DNA of 64,000 bases from Falsiroseomonas sp050563535. GTDB taxonomy: Bacteria > Pseudomonadota > Alphaproteobacteria > Acetobacterales > Acetobacteraceae. The stretch lies in the NCBI RefSeq assembly GCF_050563535.1, contig NZ_JBNXUO010000001.1, positions 62,001-126,000 on the forward strand, given 5' to 3'. Within the stretch, counting starts at the first letter, position 1. Every line of letters begins with the position of its first letter. Both the position numbers and the translations under genes were made by a program. Under the pieces are notes generated by a model that saw nothing but the letters and a program-made list of their open reading frames with translations, was not told the DNA's origin and ran no database searches. Shown here one piece after another: positions 34,645 to 42,214 of the stretch.

Positions 34645-35268
34645 TCATGGGCTCACGTTGCTGCATCTCCGCCGGTACCGGCTTTCGGGTGAGATCGTCG
34701 GCGGCGTGCCCAGGGCATGGACCGAGCACCAGAGCCACGCTTCTCGGAGGGCATCCTCGCCGGCCGCATGGGTGTGCCGCGGCGCGCGGGCCAGCACCGA
34801 GGACAGCACCTCGCTGCTGATCCTGCTCCGCTGGGCAAGGCCGGTGATGAGCTCGCCCGCGGTCTCGCGCGCGAGGCGCCAGCGCCGCGGCCATTGCGGG
34901 TCTCCGACTGCCACCCCGAGCACGGAAAGCCAGGCCGCGTCCCAGCCGTGCCGCCCCGTGTCGCTGATAACCATGTGCCCGGCGAGCATGCTGTCCAGTT
35001 CGGCTGCGACGTCGGCTGCCGGGGTTCCAGCGGCGCGGAGATACTCGGGCGCGAGGCCGTGCATCGCCTCGGCGACGGGCGACCATAGATCCGCCCGCAC
35101 GCTCCAGGCTTCCATGGGGCGGATGAGCCAGGAGGTGACGGTGACCGTCCAACCGGCGCCCGTCCAGGTCGGGATCGCCACTCCAACCTCCACTGGATAG
35201 GAGTCCTCGACGTTGCCCGAGGCCTCGAGGTCGAGGAAGGCGAGGCGCATGTCCGCGGCGCTCCTCAT
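34645..35268 (-). CDS. DnaQ-like 3'-5' exonuclease family protein
   Basis: Protein of 207 residues with the DEDD exonuclease plan. Motif I is LAFLDLEASG (Asp and Glu), motif II lies in MVISDTGRHGWDAAWL, and motif III in HTHAAGEDALREAWLW (HxxxxxD). These give the acidic residues for two metal ions used to remove 3' nucleotides from DNA or RNA. ATG 35268 overlaps the stop of the preceding gene (TGATG). A second Met at codon 7 gives the tighter start MRLAFLDLEASG. Being coupled to a RepB-primase-like gene, it may proofread or process ends during replication of the element. Confidence 0.75.
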   Translation of the reverse strand: MRSAADMRLAFLDLEASGNVEDSYPVEVGVAIPTWTGAGWTVTVTSWLIRPMEAWSVRADLWSPVAEAMHGLAPEYLRAAGTPAADVAAELDSMLAGHMVISDTGRHGWDAAWLSVLGVAVGDPQWPRRWRLARETAGELITGLAQRSRISSEVLSSVLARAPRHTHAAGEDALREAWLWCSVHALGTPPTISPESRYRRRCSNVSP

Positions 35269-36212
35269 CAGCTCCGGCCTCCGTGCTGCCGTCGCGCCAC
35301 GGCATCCATCGCGGCCCTGACGGTGCGATCGATGTACGCGTCCACGGCCCCTGCCGGGCGCCTTTCGACCTTGTCGCTCGCGGCCAGGACATCGGCGATG
35401 TGCGCTGGCGAGGCGCCATGCCGGGCAAGGCGATACGCGATGGAGTAGTCGCGGCGCGAGCGGTCGACCGGCGTTCCGACTGGAAGCATCTCCCGGAGCC
35501 GCCTCGTCGCCTCGGCCACTTCTTCGGCCGGCAACCGAGGAATGAGGCGTGGTCCACCCGACGTGGGCGGCGTCGAAGGCGGAGGGGGTGGCGGAGCAGC
35601 GACGGGCGGCGCTCCGCCCTCACCGCCCCGTGCCTCAGCGAGCAGCGCGTCAGCGCCGGGCGTGACCGTCGGGCCATCCGCGGAGACCAGGCGTACGTAG
35701 GGGTAGCGCCCGTCGGCCATTCGGCGCCCCGGCTTTCTCGACGTGTAGGCGGGGACGCGCCCGGGCTGGCTCCAGGCCGTGGCGCCGATGTCGCCGCCGA
35801 ACCTGCGTGCGAGGAGCCGCGCGACAGCGCCTGCGAGTTCGGCGCCGACTGGCTGCTGCGAGACCGTCACCCAGGCCTGGAATGAGCCGGGGCTGCTCTC
35901 GACGACGGCTGATGGGGCGTAGGCGTCCGCGAGGCGCGCGAGGGTGACGGTGGCGAGGTCGTCGACGAGGACATGCCGACCGCCGCACCAGGGCCGGCCC
36001 AGGATCGACCAGCCGGCCGCGTTCATGTGTCGCATCCAGGCGGTGGCCTGCACGATGACGTCGGGCGACCAGACGCGACGGAGGACGCGGCCGCTCTCCT
36101 CCTGGCGGAGGACGACGAGGTACGATGGTGCAGGAAGCGCCTCGAGCCAGCGGCGGAGGGTCTGCTGGGAAATGGCGTCGTGGGTACGTCCGCCCGGGAC
36201 GAAGATGTGCAT
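35268..36212 (-). CDS. RepB-primase-like replication protein (copy 1)
   Basis: Protein of 314 residues from ATG 36212 (MHIFVPGGRTHD). The first 190 residues resemble the RepB DNA-primase domain of plasmids and phages: LPAPSYLVVLRQEESGRVLRR, GGRHVLVDDLATVTLARLAD, and VVESSPGSFQAWVTVS (the conserved ETSPGNxQAW-like motif), then TAWSQPGRVPAYTSRKPGRR. A Pro-rich linker (nine prolines in a row region near 230) leads to a helical C-terminal domain (RRLREMLPVGTPVDRSRRDY) like the PriCT-type helical segment of such primases. It is coupled to the DnaQ-like gene. A paralogue lies at 37765-38568. Likely role: priming of element replication. Confidence 0.7.
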   Translation of the reverse strand: MHIFVPGGRTHDAISQQTLRRWLEALPAPSYLVVLRQEESGRVLRRVWSPDVIVQATAWMRHMNAAGWSILGRPWCGGRHVLVDDLATVTLARLADAYAPSAVVESSPGSFQAWVTVSQQPVGAELAGAVARLLARRFGGDIGATAWSQPGRVPAYTSRKPGRRMADGRYPYVRLVSADGPTVTPGADALLAEARGGEGGAPPVAAPPPPPPSTPPTSGGPRLIPRLPAEEVAEATRRLREMLPVGTPVDRSRRDYSIAYRLARHGASPAHIADVLAASDKVERRPAGAVDAYIDRTVRAAMDAVARRQHGGRS

Positions 36213-36289
36213 GGTGAAAATGCCGCTCTTGGTGTCGTTTGCTGGATACGGGGGCACCTGGAGCCGGTGCCTCCCAGGTGAGGTTTCGG

Positions 36290-36532
36290 CTACCCGTTCG
36301 TCCCGCCGCGCGTCTCCGTGGTGACCGGGTCTGTCCTGCGCTTTGCCCCTGCCTCGAGGTAGAAGCCGGTGAGTACGAGGCTCTGTCCTTCGGCACCGCA
36401 CCGCAGGGGAAGCGTTGCCCCGGTAAGGAGGGCTACGCCCGCTTCGGCGCGGCGGCGCAGGTCGTCATGGGTGATCGGCGCCGCGTTGTGGAGCTGGGCG
36501 AGGATGAGGTTCGGCCGAGAGGCTTCGGGCAT
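36290..36532 (-). CDS. small hypothetical protein
   Basis: Frame of 80 residues from ATG 36532 (MPEASRPNLILAQLHNAAPI). It is basic, has no recognisable domain, and sits in the same orientation between a Toprim-like and a RepB-like gene. The composition (HDDLRRRAEAGVALLTGATL) is protein-like and not repetitive. A real but unassigned small gene of the replication block is plausible. Confidence 0.4.
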   Translation of the reverse strand: MPEASRPNLILAQLHNAAPITHDDLRRRAEAGVALLTGATLPLRCGAEGQSLVLTGFYLEAGAKRRTDPVTTETRGGTNG

Positions 36533-36648
36533 GACGCTCGGCCTAATGGTGTTGGAGCGCGTGGAAGCGTCCGGCCGCGGATGCCGGATCGGACCTTCTG
36601 CTCATGGCGGTGTCTTTGATCGGCGATGCCCCCGTGTGGCGGCGCTTT

Positions 36649-37248
36649 TCAGATGCGGACGGGGTGGCCGGCCCGGCGCCGGCGGAGCTCCGCGACCCAG
36701 CCATCCGGGGGTGGCTCTACGTGCACAACGTCGGTGTTGAGGTTCGCGACGCGCTCCGGGAGGTCGGCCATGATCCGCTTGGCGAGAAGGCCAGTGCAGG
36801 CGACGATCACGAGTGGGATTCTGATCTCGGCGATCCGGCGCTCGGCCGCCTCGGCGGCCGCCTCCGTCCAGACGCCGCCGGGGGTGGCATAGGCGGTGAC
36901 GGCGGCGACGGCAGTCTCCCTCTCGAGCGCGGCGATGCAGACCATCGGGAGGGGGCCAGGAGCGATGACGAGGCGCCTGGTTGCTGCGGTGATCGGCGAC
37001 CAGACGAGGCCGCGCCGGCCGCCCCGGGTGAAGAAGTTCTTTTTCTCTCCGCGGGTGGTCTCCTCGCCGGTGCGCCAGCCGTCGGCGTCGCGGTGAATGG
37101 AGGCAATGCCGGGGTGGGCCGCGGTGACGATGCCGCGGAGAAGGGTGAGATCGGACGCGTAGACCGGGATGTCCTCGAGGCCGCGGATCGGGCGCTCGGT
37201 GATGTGCGCGGCGGCGGGCTGCGCGCCGTTGGTGTCGATGTAGCTCAT
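36649..37248 (-). CDS. degenerate Toprim/DUF3991-like protein
   Basis: Protein of 199 residues starting at ATG 37248. The order of elements matches plasmid DUF3991-Toprim proteins: KKNFFTRGGRRGLVWSP, then RRLVIAPGPLPMVCIAALE where active members have a VIVESPIDAL-type strand with the catalytic Glu, then AYATPGGVWTEAAAEAAERR and IPLVIVACTGLLAKRIMADL where a DxD metal motif is expected. Both the Glu and the Asp pair are absent, so catalysis as a primase or topoisomerase is unlikely. It may have become a binding protein or be decaying. Family assignment is by pattern only. Confidence 0.5.
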   Translation of the reverse strand: MSYIDTNGAQPAAAHITERPIRGLEDIPVYASDLTLLRGIVTAAHPGIASIHRDADGWRTGEETTRGEKKNFFTRGGRRGLVWSPITAATRRLVIAPGPLPMVCIAALERETAVAAVTAYATPGGVWTEAAAEAAERRIAEIRIPLVIVACTGLLAKRIMADLPERVANLNTDVVHVEPPPDGWVAELRRRRAGHPVRI

Positions 37249-37393
37249 GGTGCTGATGTCCTTGTGCGAGCCTGCTGCGCGGGGGGCTGGCTTTCCCGCG
37301 AGCGCATGGTGTTCGTGTGGAATGCAGCCGGCGCTGATATGCCCGCCGGCAGAGTGCTGGTGGGACGGAAGCCTGTGCCTGGCGGCGCGCCCG

Positions 37394-37675
37394 CTACCTG
37401 CGGCGCGGACGGTGCCGGTGTGGCTGTCCGGTGAGGATGACGGCCAGGAGCGCGGCCGTGATCAGCTCGTCGATGCTGCGGGCCCCGGTGCGCCAGAGCG
37501 AGTGGTCGAGATCGATGGCGTCGAGGTCGAAGGCGATAGCGACCATGCGCCGACGACCGAGAAGACCCGTGACGCGTCCCTCACGGACGAGGGCGTCAAT
37601 GCCGTCGCGACCCGGAGGCGCGTTCCCCAGGACCTCTGCCTCGACGCGTTTCCGTTGGACGCGGCGGAGCGCCAT
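37394..37675 (-). CDS. small hypothetical protein
   Basis: Product of 93 residues from ATG 37675 (MALRRVQRKRVEAEVLGNAP); a GTG at 37693 would add six residues. It has a strongly basic start, a middle with GIDALVREGRVTGLLGRRRM and an acidic stretch (FDLDAIDLDHSLW), and ends in an Arg/His-rich tail. No family recognised. It follows the second RepB-like gene on the same strand and may be co-transcribed with it. Confidence 0.45.
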   Translation of the reverse strand: MALRRVQRKRVEAEVLGNAPPGRDGIDALVREGRVTGLLGRRRMVAIAFDLDAIDLDHSLWRTGARSIDELITAALLAVILTGQPHRHRPRRR

Positions 37676-37764
37676 CCGGCACGCCTGGGACACGTAGGGC
37701 TGGCGTGGTCCTGAGAGCGGCGCGCGACGGACGCGACGCCTACGCTGGCGGTGACGATTCGGCG

Positions 37765-38568
37765 TCACAGGTGCGTTTCGCGACCGCCGATAGCAACGGA
37801 GCTGCGGCCCGCCCGCTGTCCCGTAGAGGCGTCGTGTCCTCGCCGGAGGAACGCCGGCGGCCAAGCGCAGATCGGGCTCGGGACCCGGTGGCCAGTCGGC
37901 TGCGTCCGACGCGTCCTCATCGCCGGGCGGGACCGCTCCGGCCGGGCCATGCTCGTTCGGCCCTGCCATATGGCGGGCCTGCCGAGCATTCTGGCCTGCT
38001 CCTGCATGATGGCAGCGGCGGTGGCGTCCACGACCGGCCCGCCGGCGATGAGCAGGCGCGTGGTGGGGGCGCTGTCCGTCGAGGGCGCGGCCACAACGTT
38101 CGGCAGGCCAGGGAGATGTCCGGTGGCGCCGGCGTTGGCGCGCAGCAGGTCGCCGCCGTAGCGCGCCGCGAGCACGGCCGCGGTGCGCGCCGCGACGAGG
38201 ACGTCCACCGGGGCCTCCGCGATGGTGATCCAGGCCTCGATGAGGCCAGTGGCAGGCTCGATGGCTGCGGCGATGCGGTGGTGCTCGGCCAGCCTGGCGT
38301 ATCCGGCGGGTCGCAGGCCGCGGACGAGGACGTGGGTGGTTAACCAGGGGCGGGCGCCGATCGCGGCCCCTTCCTCGGCCGTGGCGCGGAGCCATCCTGC
38401 GGCGACGCGGAGGAGATCCGCCGGCCACCAGCGCCGCCAGACCTCGACACCCGCGATGTTCGTCGCGGTGACGAGATACGAAGGCGCCGGCAGGGCGGCG
38501 GCCCATCGGGCGATGGCGGTGTCGGTGTCGATGGGAAGGTTGAGCGAAAGCGTACATGGGGTTGGCAT
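37765..38568 (-). CDS. RepB-primase-like protein (copy 2, diverged)
   Basis: Protein of 267 residues from ATG 38568. It aligns by eye with the protein at 35268-36212: ALPAPSYLVTATNIAGVEVW against ALPAPSYLVVLRQEESGRVL, then a HVLVRGL against HVLVDDL pair, AAAIEPATGLIEAWITIAEA against AVVESSPGSFQAWVTVSQQ, and AARYGGDLLRANAGATGHLPG against ARRFGGDIGATAWSQPGRVP. Conserved acidic and polar motif positions have changed (VDDL to VRGL, SSPGSFQAW to ATGLIEAW), and the C-terminal helical domain is missing. It is probably a duplicated and decaying copy, or one that has taken on a non-catalytic role. Confidence 0.55.
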   Translation of the reverse strand: MPTPCTLSLNLPIDTDTAIARWAAALPAPSYLVTATNIAGVEVWRRWWPADLLRVAAGWLRATAEEGAAIGARPWLTTHVLVRGLRPAGYARLAEHHRIAAAIEPATGLIEAWITIAEAPVDVLVAARTAAVLAARYGGDLLRANAGATGHLPGLPNVVAAPSTDSAPTTRLLIAGGPVVDATAAAIMQEQARMLGRPAIWQGRTSMARPERSRPAMRTRRTQPTGHRVPSPICAWPPAFLRRGHDASTGQRAGRSSVAIGGRETHL

Positions 38569-38816
38569 AGTCCGTATCCGGATGCTGGCGTGGGTCTCGA
38601 CCACGTCCCCATTCTTCCGCTGCGCATCGGGCGCGGTGGGGTGGCGGTCGCCCCGACCCGCCAACCACCGCGCCGATGTGCAGCGGCCCTCCATTCCTCC
38701 CTCTTCCGAGTTCCCGAAGACGATCAGCGGCTGGCCAGGGCAGGCGCCAGGATGCCGGCGCCGCCGCGCGTCGGTTGCGCGCGCCGGGGCTTCAGCGAGT
38801 GCTCGCTGTCGTCTTC

Positions 38817-39089
38817 CTAGCTCTGGCGCGCAACGGCGACGGCGCCGCTGTTGTGGGCAAAGGTGATGCCGGCGCGCTCGAGGGCGTCACGGAGCTGCGC
38901 CTCGGTCGCTGGCCGGCAGGCGAGCGGCGCGAGGTCGGCGCCGTTGTCTGGAGCTTCGAGGGTCTTTATGCGGCGGAGGGAGACGCCCGACGCCTCGGCC
39001 AGGCAGGTCTGCGTCCAGCCCAGAAGGGCACGGGCGGCGCGGAGCTGCGCAGCGCAGATCCATTGCGGTTTGGACTTGACGTTCGCCAT
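38817..39089 (-). CDS. XRE-family transcriptional regulator
   Basis: Regulator of 90 residues. ATG 39089 starts MANVKSKPQW; an upstream in-frame GTG at 39101 is less likely because it lies in the operator-like dyad. The HTH is AAQLRAARALLGWTQTCLAEASGVSLRRIKTLE (about 14-46), followed by EAQLRDALERAGITFAHNSG, the beta/helix tail common in small XRE proteins of alphaproteobacteria. It probably represses its own promoter through the dyad at 39097-39111 and may control the divergent Vsr gene or the RepB-like genes. Confidence 0.8.
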   Translation of the reverse strand: MANVKSKPQWICAAQLRAARALLGWTQTCLAEASGVSLRRIKTLEAPDNGADLAPLACRPATEAQLRDALERAGITFAHNSGAVAVARQS

Positions 39090-39096
39090 GGCGATA

Positions 39097-39111
39097 TGCA
39101 CCTTAAGTGCA
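39097..39111. promoter_or_regulatory. dyad upstream of the XRE gene, putative operator
   Basis: TGCAC and GTGCA arms flank CTTAA, 8 bases before the ATG of the XRE gene. Its position and symmetry fit an autoregulatory operator. Confidence 0.45.
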
Positions 39112-39179
39112 ATTCTCCGGTCTGCCCATGGGCAAAGCCCAAGACCGCCTTTCCCGACAACATGACTGGAGTTTTCGCC

Positions 39180-39638
39180 ATGGGGTTCATGGCCTGTGTT
39201 CCCGTGTCTGGCACCCGGCCGGAGCGGGAGATGATCAGGTCTATCTTGCGTGTGACCGGGAGCGAGCCGCTGGTGCAGGTTGCCGGCCTGCCCGGGACGC
39301 CGGACGCCGTGATGTCAGATGCCCGCATCGCGTGTTTCGCGATGGGATGTTTTTGGCACCACCATGAGGGCTGCGGCCTGGCCCGCATCCCGCAGTCGTC
39401 GTTCGACTGGCAGGGCAAGCTTGGCCGGAACCGCAGGAGGGACGCCGCGAACAGGGCGGACCTCCTGGGCCTCGGCTACCGCGTCCTGTGGATGTGGGAG
39501 TGCGCGGTCCGCGGCGCCGGCGCGCTGTCGCGCGCGGAGCTGGATGCCGAGGTCGCGCGATTCGTCATGTCCGGTGACCCCTTCGCAGAGATCGAAGGGC
39601 AGGAGGTTCGGCGCCGGCGCGCGACCGGCGTCGTGTAA
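39180..39638 (+). CDS. vsr: Vsr-like very short patch repair endonuclease
   Basis: Protein of 152 residues. ATG 39180 has GGAG 9 bases upstream; an in-frame ATG at 39162 is an alternative. Vsr landmarks are clear: RPEREMIRSILRVTG, LPGTPDAVM (catalytic Asp in PGxPD), CFAMGCFWHHHEGCGLARIP (the HxxxxH catalytic and zinc region), a WQGKLGRNRRRD segment, and GYRVLWMWECAV. Vsr nicks 5' of the T in T:G mismatches that arise when 5-methylcytosine deaminates. No cytosine methyltransferase gene lies in the window, which makes it an orphan here. It faces away from the XRE gene. Confidence 0.85.
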   Translation: MGFMACVPVSGTRPEREMIRSILRVTGSEPLVQVAGLPGTPDAVMSDARIACFAMGCFWHHHEGCGLARIPQSSFDWQGKLGRNRRRDAANRADLLGLGYRVLWMWECAVRGAGALSRAELDAEVARFVMSGDPFAEIEGQEVRRRRATGVV

Positions 39639-39690
39639 GGAGGGCGAAGGGCTGGTGTGGCCTGGGTTGGCCAGTCCTTCGCATTCTACA

Positions 39691-39714
39691 CCGCCCGCCC
39701 CGCGGGGCGGGCGG
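39691..39714. terminator. long perfect GC hairpin after the vsr gene
   Basis: A 24-base self-complementary run with 12-bp arms (CCGCCCGCCCCG and its complement) begins 53 bp after the vsr stop, followed by TTGGGG. The very strong stem suggests a terminator, although a T-tract is missing. Confidence 0.45.
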
Positions 39715-39770
39715 TTGGGGGCGTGATCAGGACGGCAGCCTGCGACCGCGGTGAGGGGCGAAATGGCAGG

Positions 39771-40391
39771 ATGACGACCGGCGACGGGGACGATGAGAAC
39801 AGTGAGACCTGGCCAAGTGTGCGCGGCCCACTGCTCAGTGGGCCGGTTGCGCCCAGGGATTTCGTCGCCGCGCTCCTTGCCGTGAGCATCGACGCGAACA
39901 CACGAGGAGATGCGCCGACGGCCGAATACCTGAGCCGCCTCTGCAGAGACATCGAGAAGGCCGTTGCGGATGGAGGTGACGTTGGTCCTATGCTCGCGCG
40001 GGCACGCCTTGAGCTCGGCTGCGCGCCCGAGGACGATGAGCTGCTCTACGATACCGGCGGTGCCGTCGGCGTGGCAGAAGCCGCGAGGCTGTTCGGAACG
40101 ACGATCGATGCCGTGGTCGCGATGATAAGGCAGGGCCAGGTGCTCGTCGTCACGCTCCGCGGCCGCGCTGTCCTGCCACGAATCCAGTTCAGGGCGGACG
40201 TGTTGCCGCTCGGGATCCTGCCCGGGATAGATCGCGTAGTGTCTGCCGCCGCGAAGACCGGCGCGGGGGGCTGGCACGTCCTGCAGTGGTTGGTGCTGCC
40301 CTCTGCAGCGTTGGGCGGACGGGAGCCGGTGGACGCTTTGCGAGCCGGCGATGTTGATGCGGTCGTCACCGCAGCGACGAAGGAGATGTAG
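39771..40391 (+). CDS. hypothetical protein with MbcA/ParS-like C-terminus
   Basis: Protein of 206 residues from ATG 39771 after GGCAGG. The middle has a helix-turn-helix-like element (GVAEAARLFGTTIDAVVAMIRQGQVL) similar to excisionase/MerR-type DNA-binding helices. The final 40 residues (GGWHVLQWLVLPSAALGGREPVDALRAG) follow the pattern of the MbcA/ParS toxin-binding domain. No RES or other toxin gene follows. It may be a solitary antitoxin that competes with or supplements the Xre antitoxin at the island's left end, or a transcription factor using that fold. Confidence 0.55.
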   Translation: MTTGDGDDENSETWPSVRGPLLSGPVAPRDFVAALLAVSIDANTRGDAPTAEYLSRLCRDIEKAVADGGDVGPMLARARLELGCAPEDDELLYDTGGAVGVAEAARLFGTTIDAVVAMIRQGQVLVVTLRGRAVLPRIQFRADVLPLGILPGIDRVVSAAAKTGAGGWHVLQWLVLPSAALGGREPVDALRAGDVDAVVTAATKEM

Positions 40392-40724
40392 GCGGGGCCT
40401 TATTCCTTTCAAACGGGACCCTGCAGCATCTGCATGTCACGCGTCAGTCTGGCGACGGCATGCCGTTTCGACGTCTTCTCGCCATTTATCGTCGATCCTC
40501 CCGGCTCAGTTGGTGCGAAGCGGGCGTCGATGATCCTGCGCCATAGGCGGTCCGGAATGCTTGGCGAATTGTCGCCGGCTTCGGCGCTCCCTTCTACTCC
40601 GACCGTCGAACGGAACGGGGTGCGTGAGCACGAGCTCGGTACGCGGTGGCAAGCTAGCAGCGTCTGCGATGACGACCGAAAGCGTTAACGAGGCGTTTCC
40701 AGCAAAAACAAAGGGTTGACGGGA
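40392..40724. other. intergenic region, no gene seen
   Basis: About 330 bp, AT-richer than the flanks, with only short frames of poor composition. TTGACG at 40716-40721 just before the next gene may be part of its promoter, but no clear -10 is visible. Confidence 0.45.
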
Positions 40725-41063
40725 ATGGTGCGCCTGAGCATCTGTCCGTGGACGCAGGACGGAGCCAGAAGGATGACGGATCAGATCGCAGCGGAGCAGG
40801 TCGTTGGCGTTGGGCTCGAAGGTGGCGTCGGCATCCATATGCCGGCCCGGCACCGGGACCACATCCTCATGTTCCTCAACATGCCGGACGATCAGGCGAG
40901 GCTCGAGGCGTTCCTCGCCCACGAGCGCCGCATGGGACGCCCGACGCCGGTGGTGAGACGGGTGACCTGCTCGGCCGCGCTCCGGCGATATGTCGAGCGG
41001 TCGCGCGCGGCGGGAGCCGCTAACGCCTCCTCCGGTCCGCGTCAGGGCGCGCTGTCCAGGTAA
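40725..41063 (+). CDS. small hypothetical protein
   Basis: Product of 112 residues from ATG 40725; an ATG at 40773 preceded by AGAAGG is another possible start. It has IHMPARHRDHILMFLNMPDD followed by QARLEAFLAHERRMGRPTPV, a mixed alpha/beta-looking stretch, and a basic end. No family recognised. It ends 5 bp before the HUH Rep-like gene in the same direction, so it may act with that protein, for example as a replication accessory or copy-control protein. Confidence 0.45.
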   Translation: MVRLSICPWTQDGARRMTDQIAAEQVVGVGLEGGVGIHMPARHRDHILMFLNMPDDQARLEAFLAHERRMGRPTPVVRRVTCSAALRRYVERSRAAGAANASSGPRQGALSR

Positions 41064-41068
41064 TCACA

Positions 41069-42214
41069 GTGGCGCGTAGGCCGATCTCACGGAAAGCTCG
41101 GCGCACCGAGCGTGTCTGGCGCGAGGAGGCGCTTAGACGGGCGGGGCGGGTGACGGCGTGGGTTTCGCGGGAGATGCGCGCTGAGTACGTCGCGGGGATT
41201 TCCCGGGCCAGGGTAGCGAAAGGTTTTCGCGGGGACGAGGTGGCGATTGCAGCGTCTCGTCGGCGTGCTGCCCTCGGACGCGCACGCCGATGTACGCAGG
41301 TTGTCGCGGATGCGCTCCGGGCGGGTCTCGTCGGGATGGTTGCGACGCTCTCGGTTCCTCGGCGCCTTGTTGAGCACGAGTCCCTGCCAGTCAACGCGAT
41401 GTTCGGCTGGAAGAAGAAGATCCACGACCGCTGGACTGCGAGGTTGGCGCGGGCGAGGATCCCCTACGCGTTGATCCTGTGGCGCGCAGAGCCTTGGAAG
41501 CAACGGGGCCTACCGCATTTTCACATCCTGGCGGTTGTGCCGCCCCGGCATGTGAACCGCGCATTCGAGATGCTGCGCGAGAGCATTTTCCGGCAGCGTT
41601 CGGGAGGGGCGCCCGTTCTGCCCTCACGGGGAATGCTTACACGGGGGCGGGACCTCGACGCGACGTCGATCGTGACGAAGACGCCTTCGACGCCGGGACG
41701 TCGCGGCGATGACTGGATCCAATTGATTGACTACCTGTACAAGTCTGCGACTTGGTCTGCGGAGGAACTGGCCAGGAGGGGGTATCCGGACCTCCTGAGC
41801 TACGATGCATGGGCCTGGGCGAACGGGATCGCGCCACCCTCGACACCAATCGACCAGAAACGGGTTCGGCGGAGGATCCGTGAGGTAGGCACCCTGACGG
41901 CTCCGGATGGCTGGCTGGGGGACCGCTGCGACGTGGGCGCGCCCCGGCCTCCTGCACCATCCGGATCATGCTACCTGAACCGCTATCGACTCGCGCTCGA
42001 GGCGCAACTTCGGCTGACAATCGGCGTGGCGGCCGCTCGTGGCGCGATCTGCTCGGCGATGTCCGGGCTTGGAGCTCGAGGTGGCAGTGACGCTCGCGTT
42101 ATCGTGGCTGGTCTCGAGAATGCTCTCCGGCGTCATGCAGTGACGGAAGCGACGCTCATGACCATGAAGCGTCGCGCAGGTCTAGCGTCTTCCTCCAATG
42201 CTGCATTATGTTGA
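41069..42214 (+). CDS. HUH-endonuclease, rolling-circle Rep-like protein
   Basis: Protein of 381 residues starting at GTG 41069, five bases after the previous stop. The core has MFGWKKKIHDRWTARLARA, then YALILWRAEPWKQRGLPHFH, where HFH is the HUH metal site typical of Rep proteins (compare the RGAPHxH motif of phage and plasmid initiators), and LIDYLYKSATWS, where a Tyr and Lys match the nicking helix. Such enzymes nick one strand to start rolling-circle replication or transfer. The first 100 residues are very basic. It converges on the integrase gene with a 9-bp overlap of the two 3' ends. Conservation of the nicking Tyr needs an alignment. Confidence 0.7.
   Translation: MARRPISRKARRTERVWREEALRRAGRVTAWVSREMRAEYVAGISRARVAKGFRGDEVAIAASRRRAALGRARRCTQVVADALRAGLVGMVATLSVPRRLVEHESLPVNAMFGWKKKIHDRWTARLARARIPYALILWRAEPWKQRGLPHFHILAVVPPRHVNRAFEMLRESIFRQRSGGAPVLPSRGMLTRGRDLDATSIVTKTPSTPGRRGDDWIQLIDYLYKSATWSAEELARRGYPDLLSYDAWAWANGIAPPSTPIDQKRVRRRIREVGTLTAPDGWLGDRCDVGAPRPPAPSGSCYLNRYRLALEAQLRLTIGVAAARGAICSAMSGLGARGGSDARVIVAGLENALRRHAVTEATLMTMKRRAGLASSSNAALC

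Noticed and set aside
35500..35640. Pro-rich tract in the first RepB-like gene as a frameshift or assembly defect
   Set aside because: The frame continues intact through the tract into a protein-like helical domain, so it is a linker.
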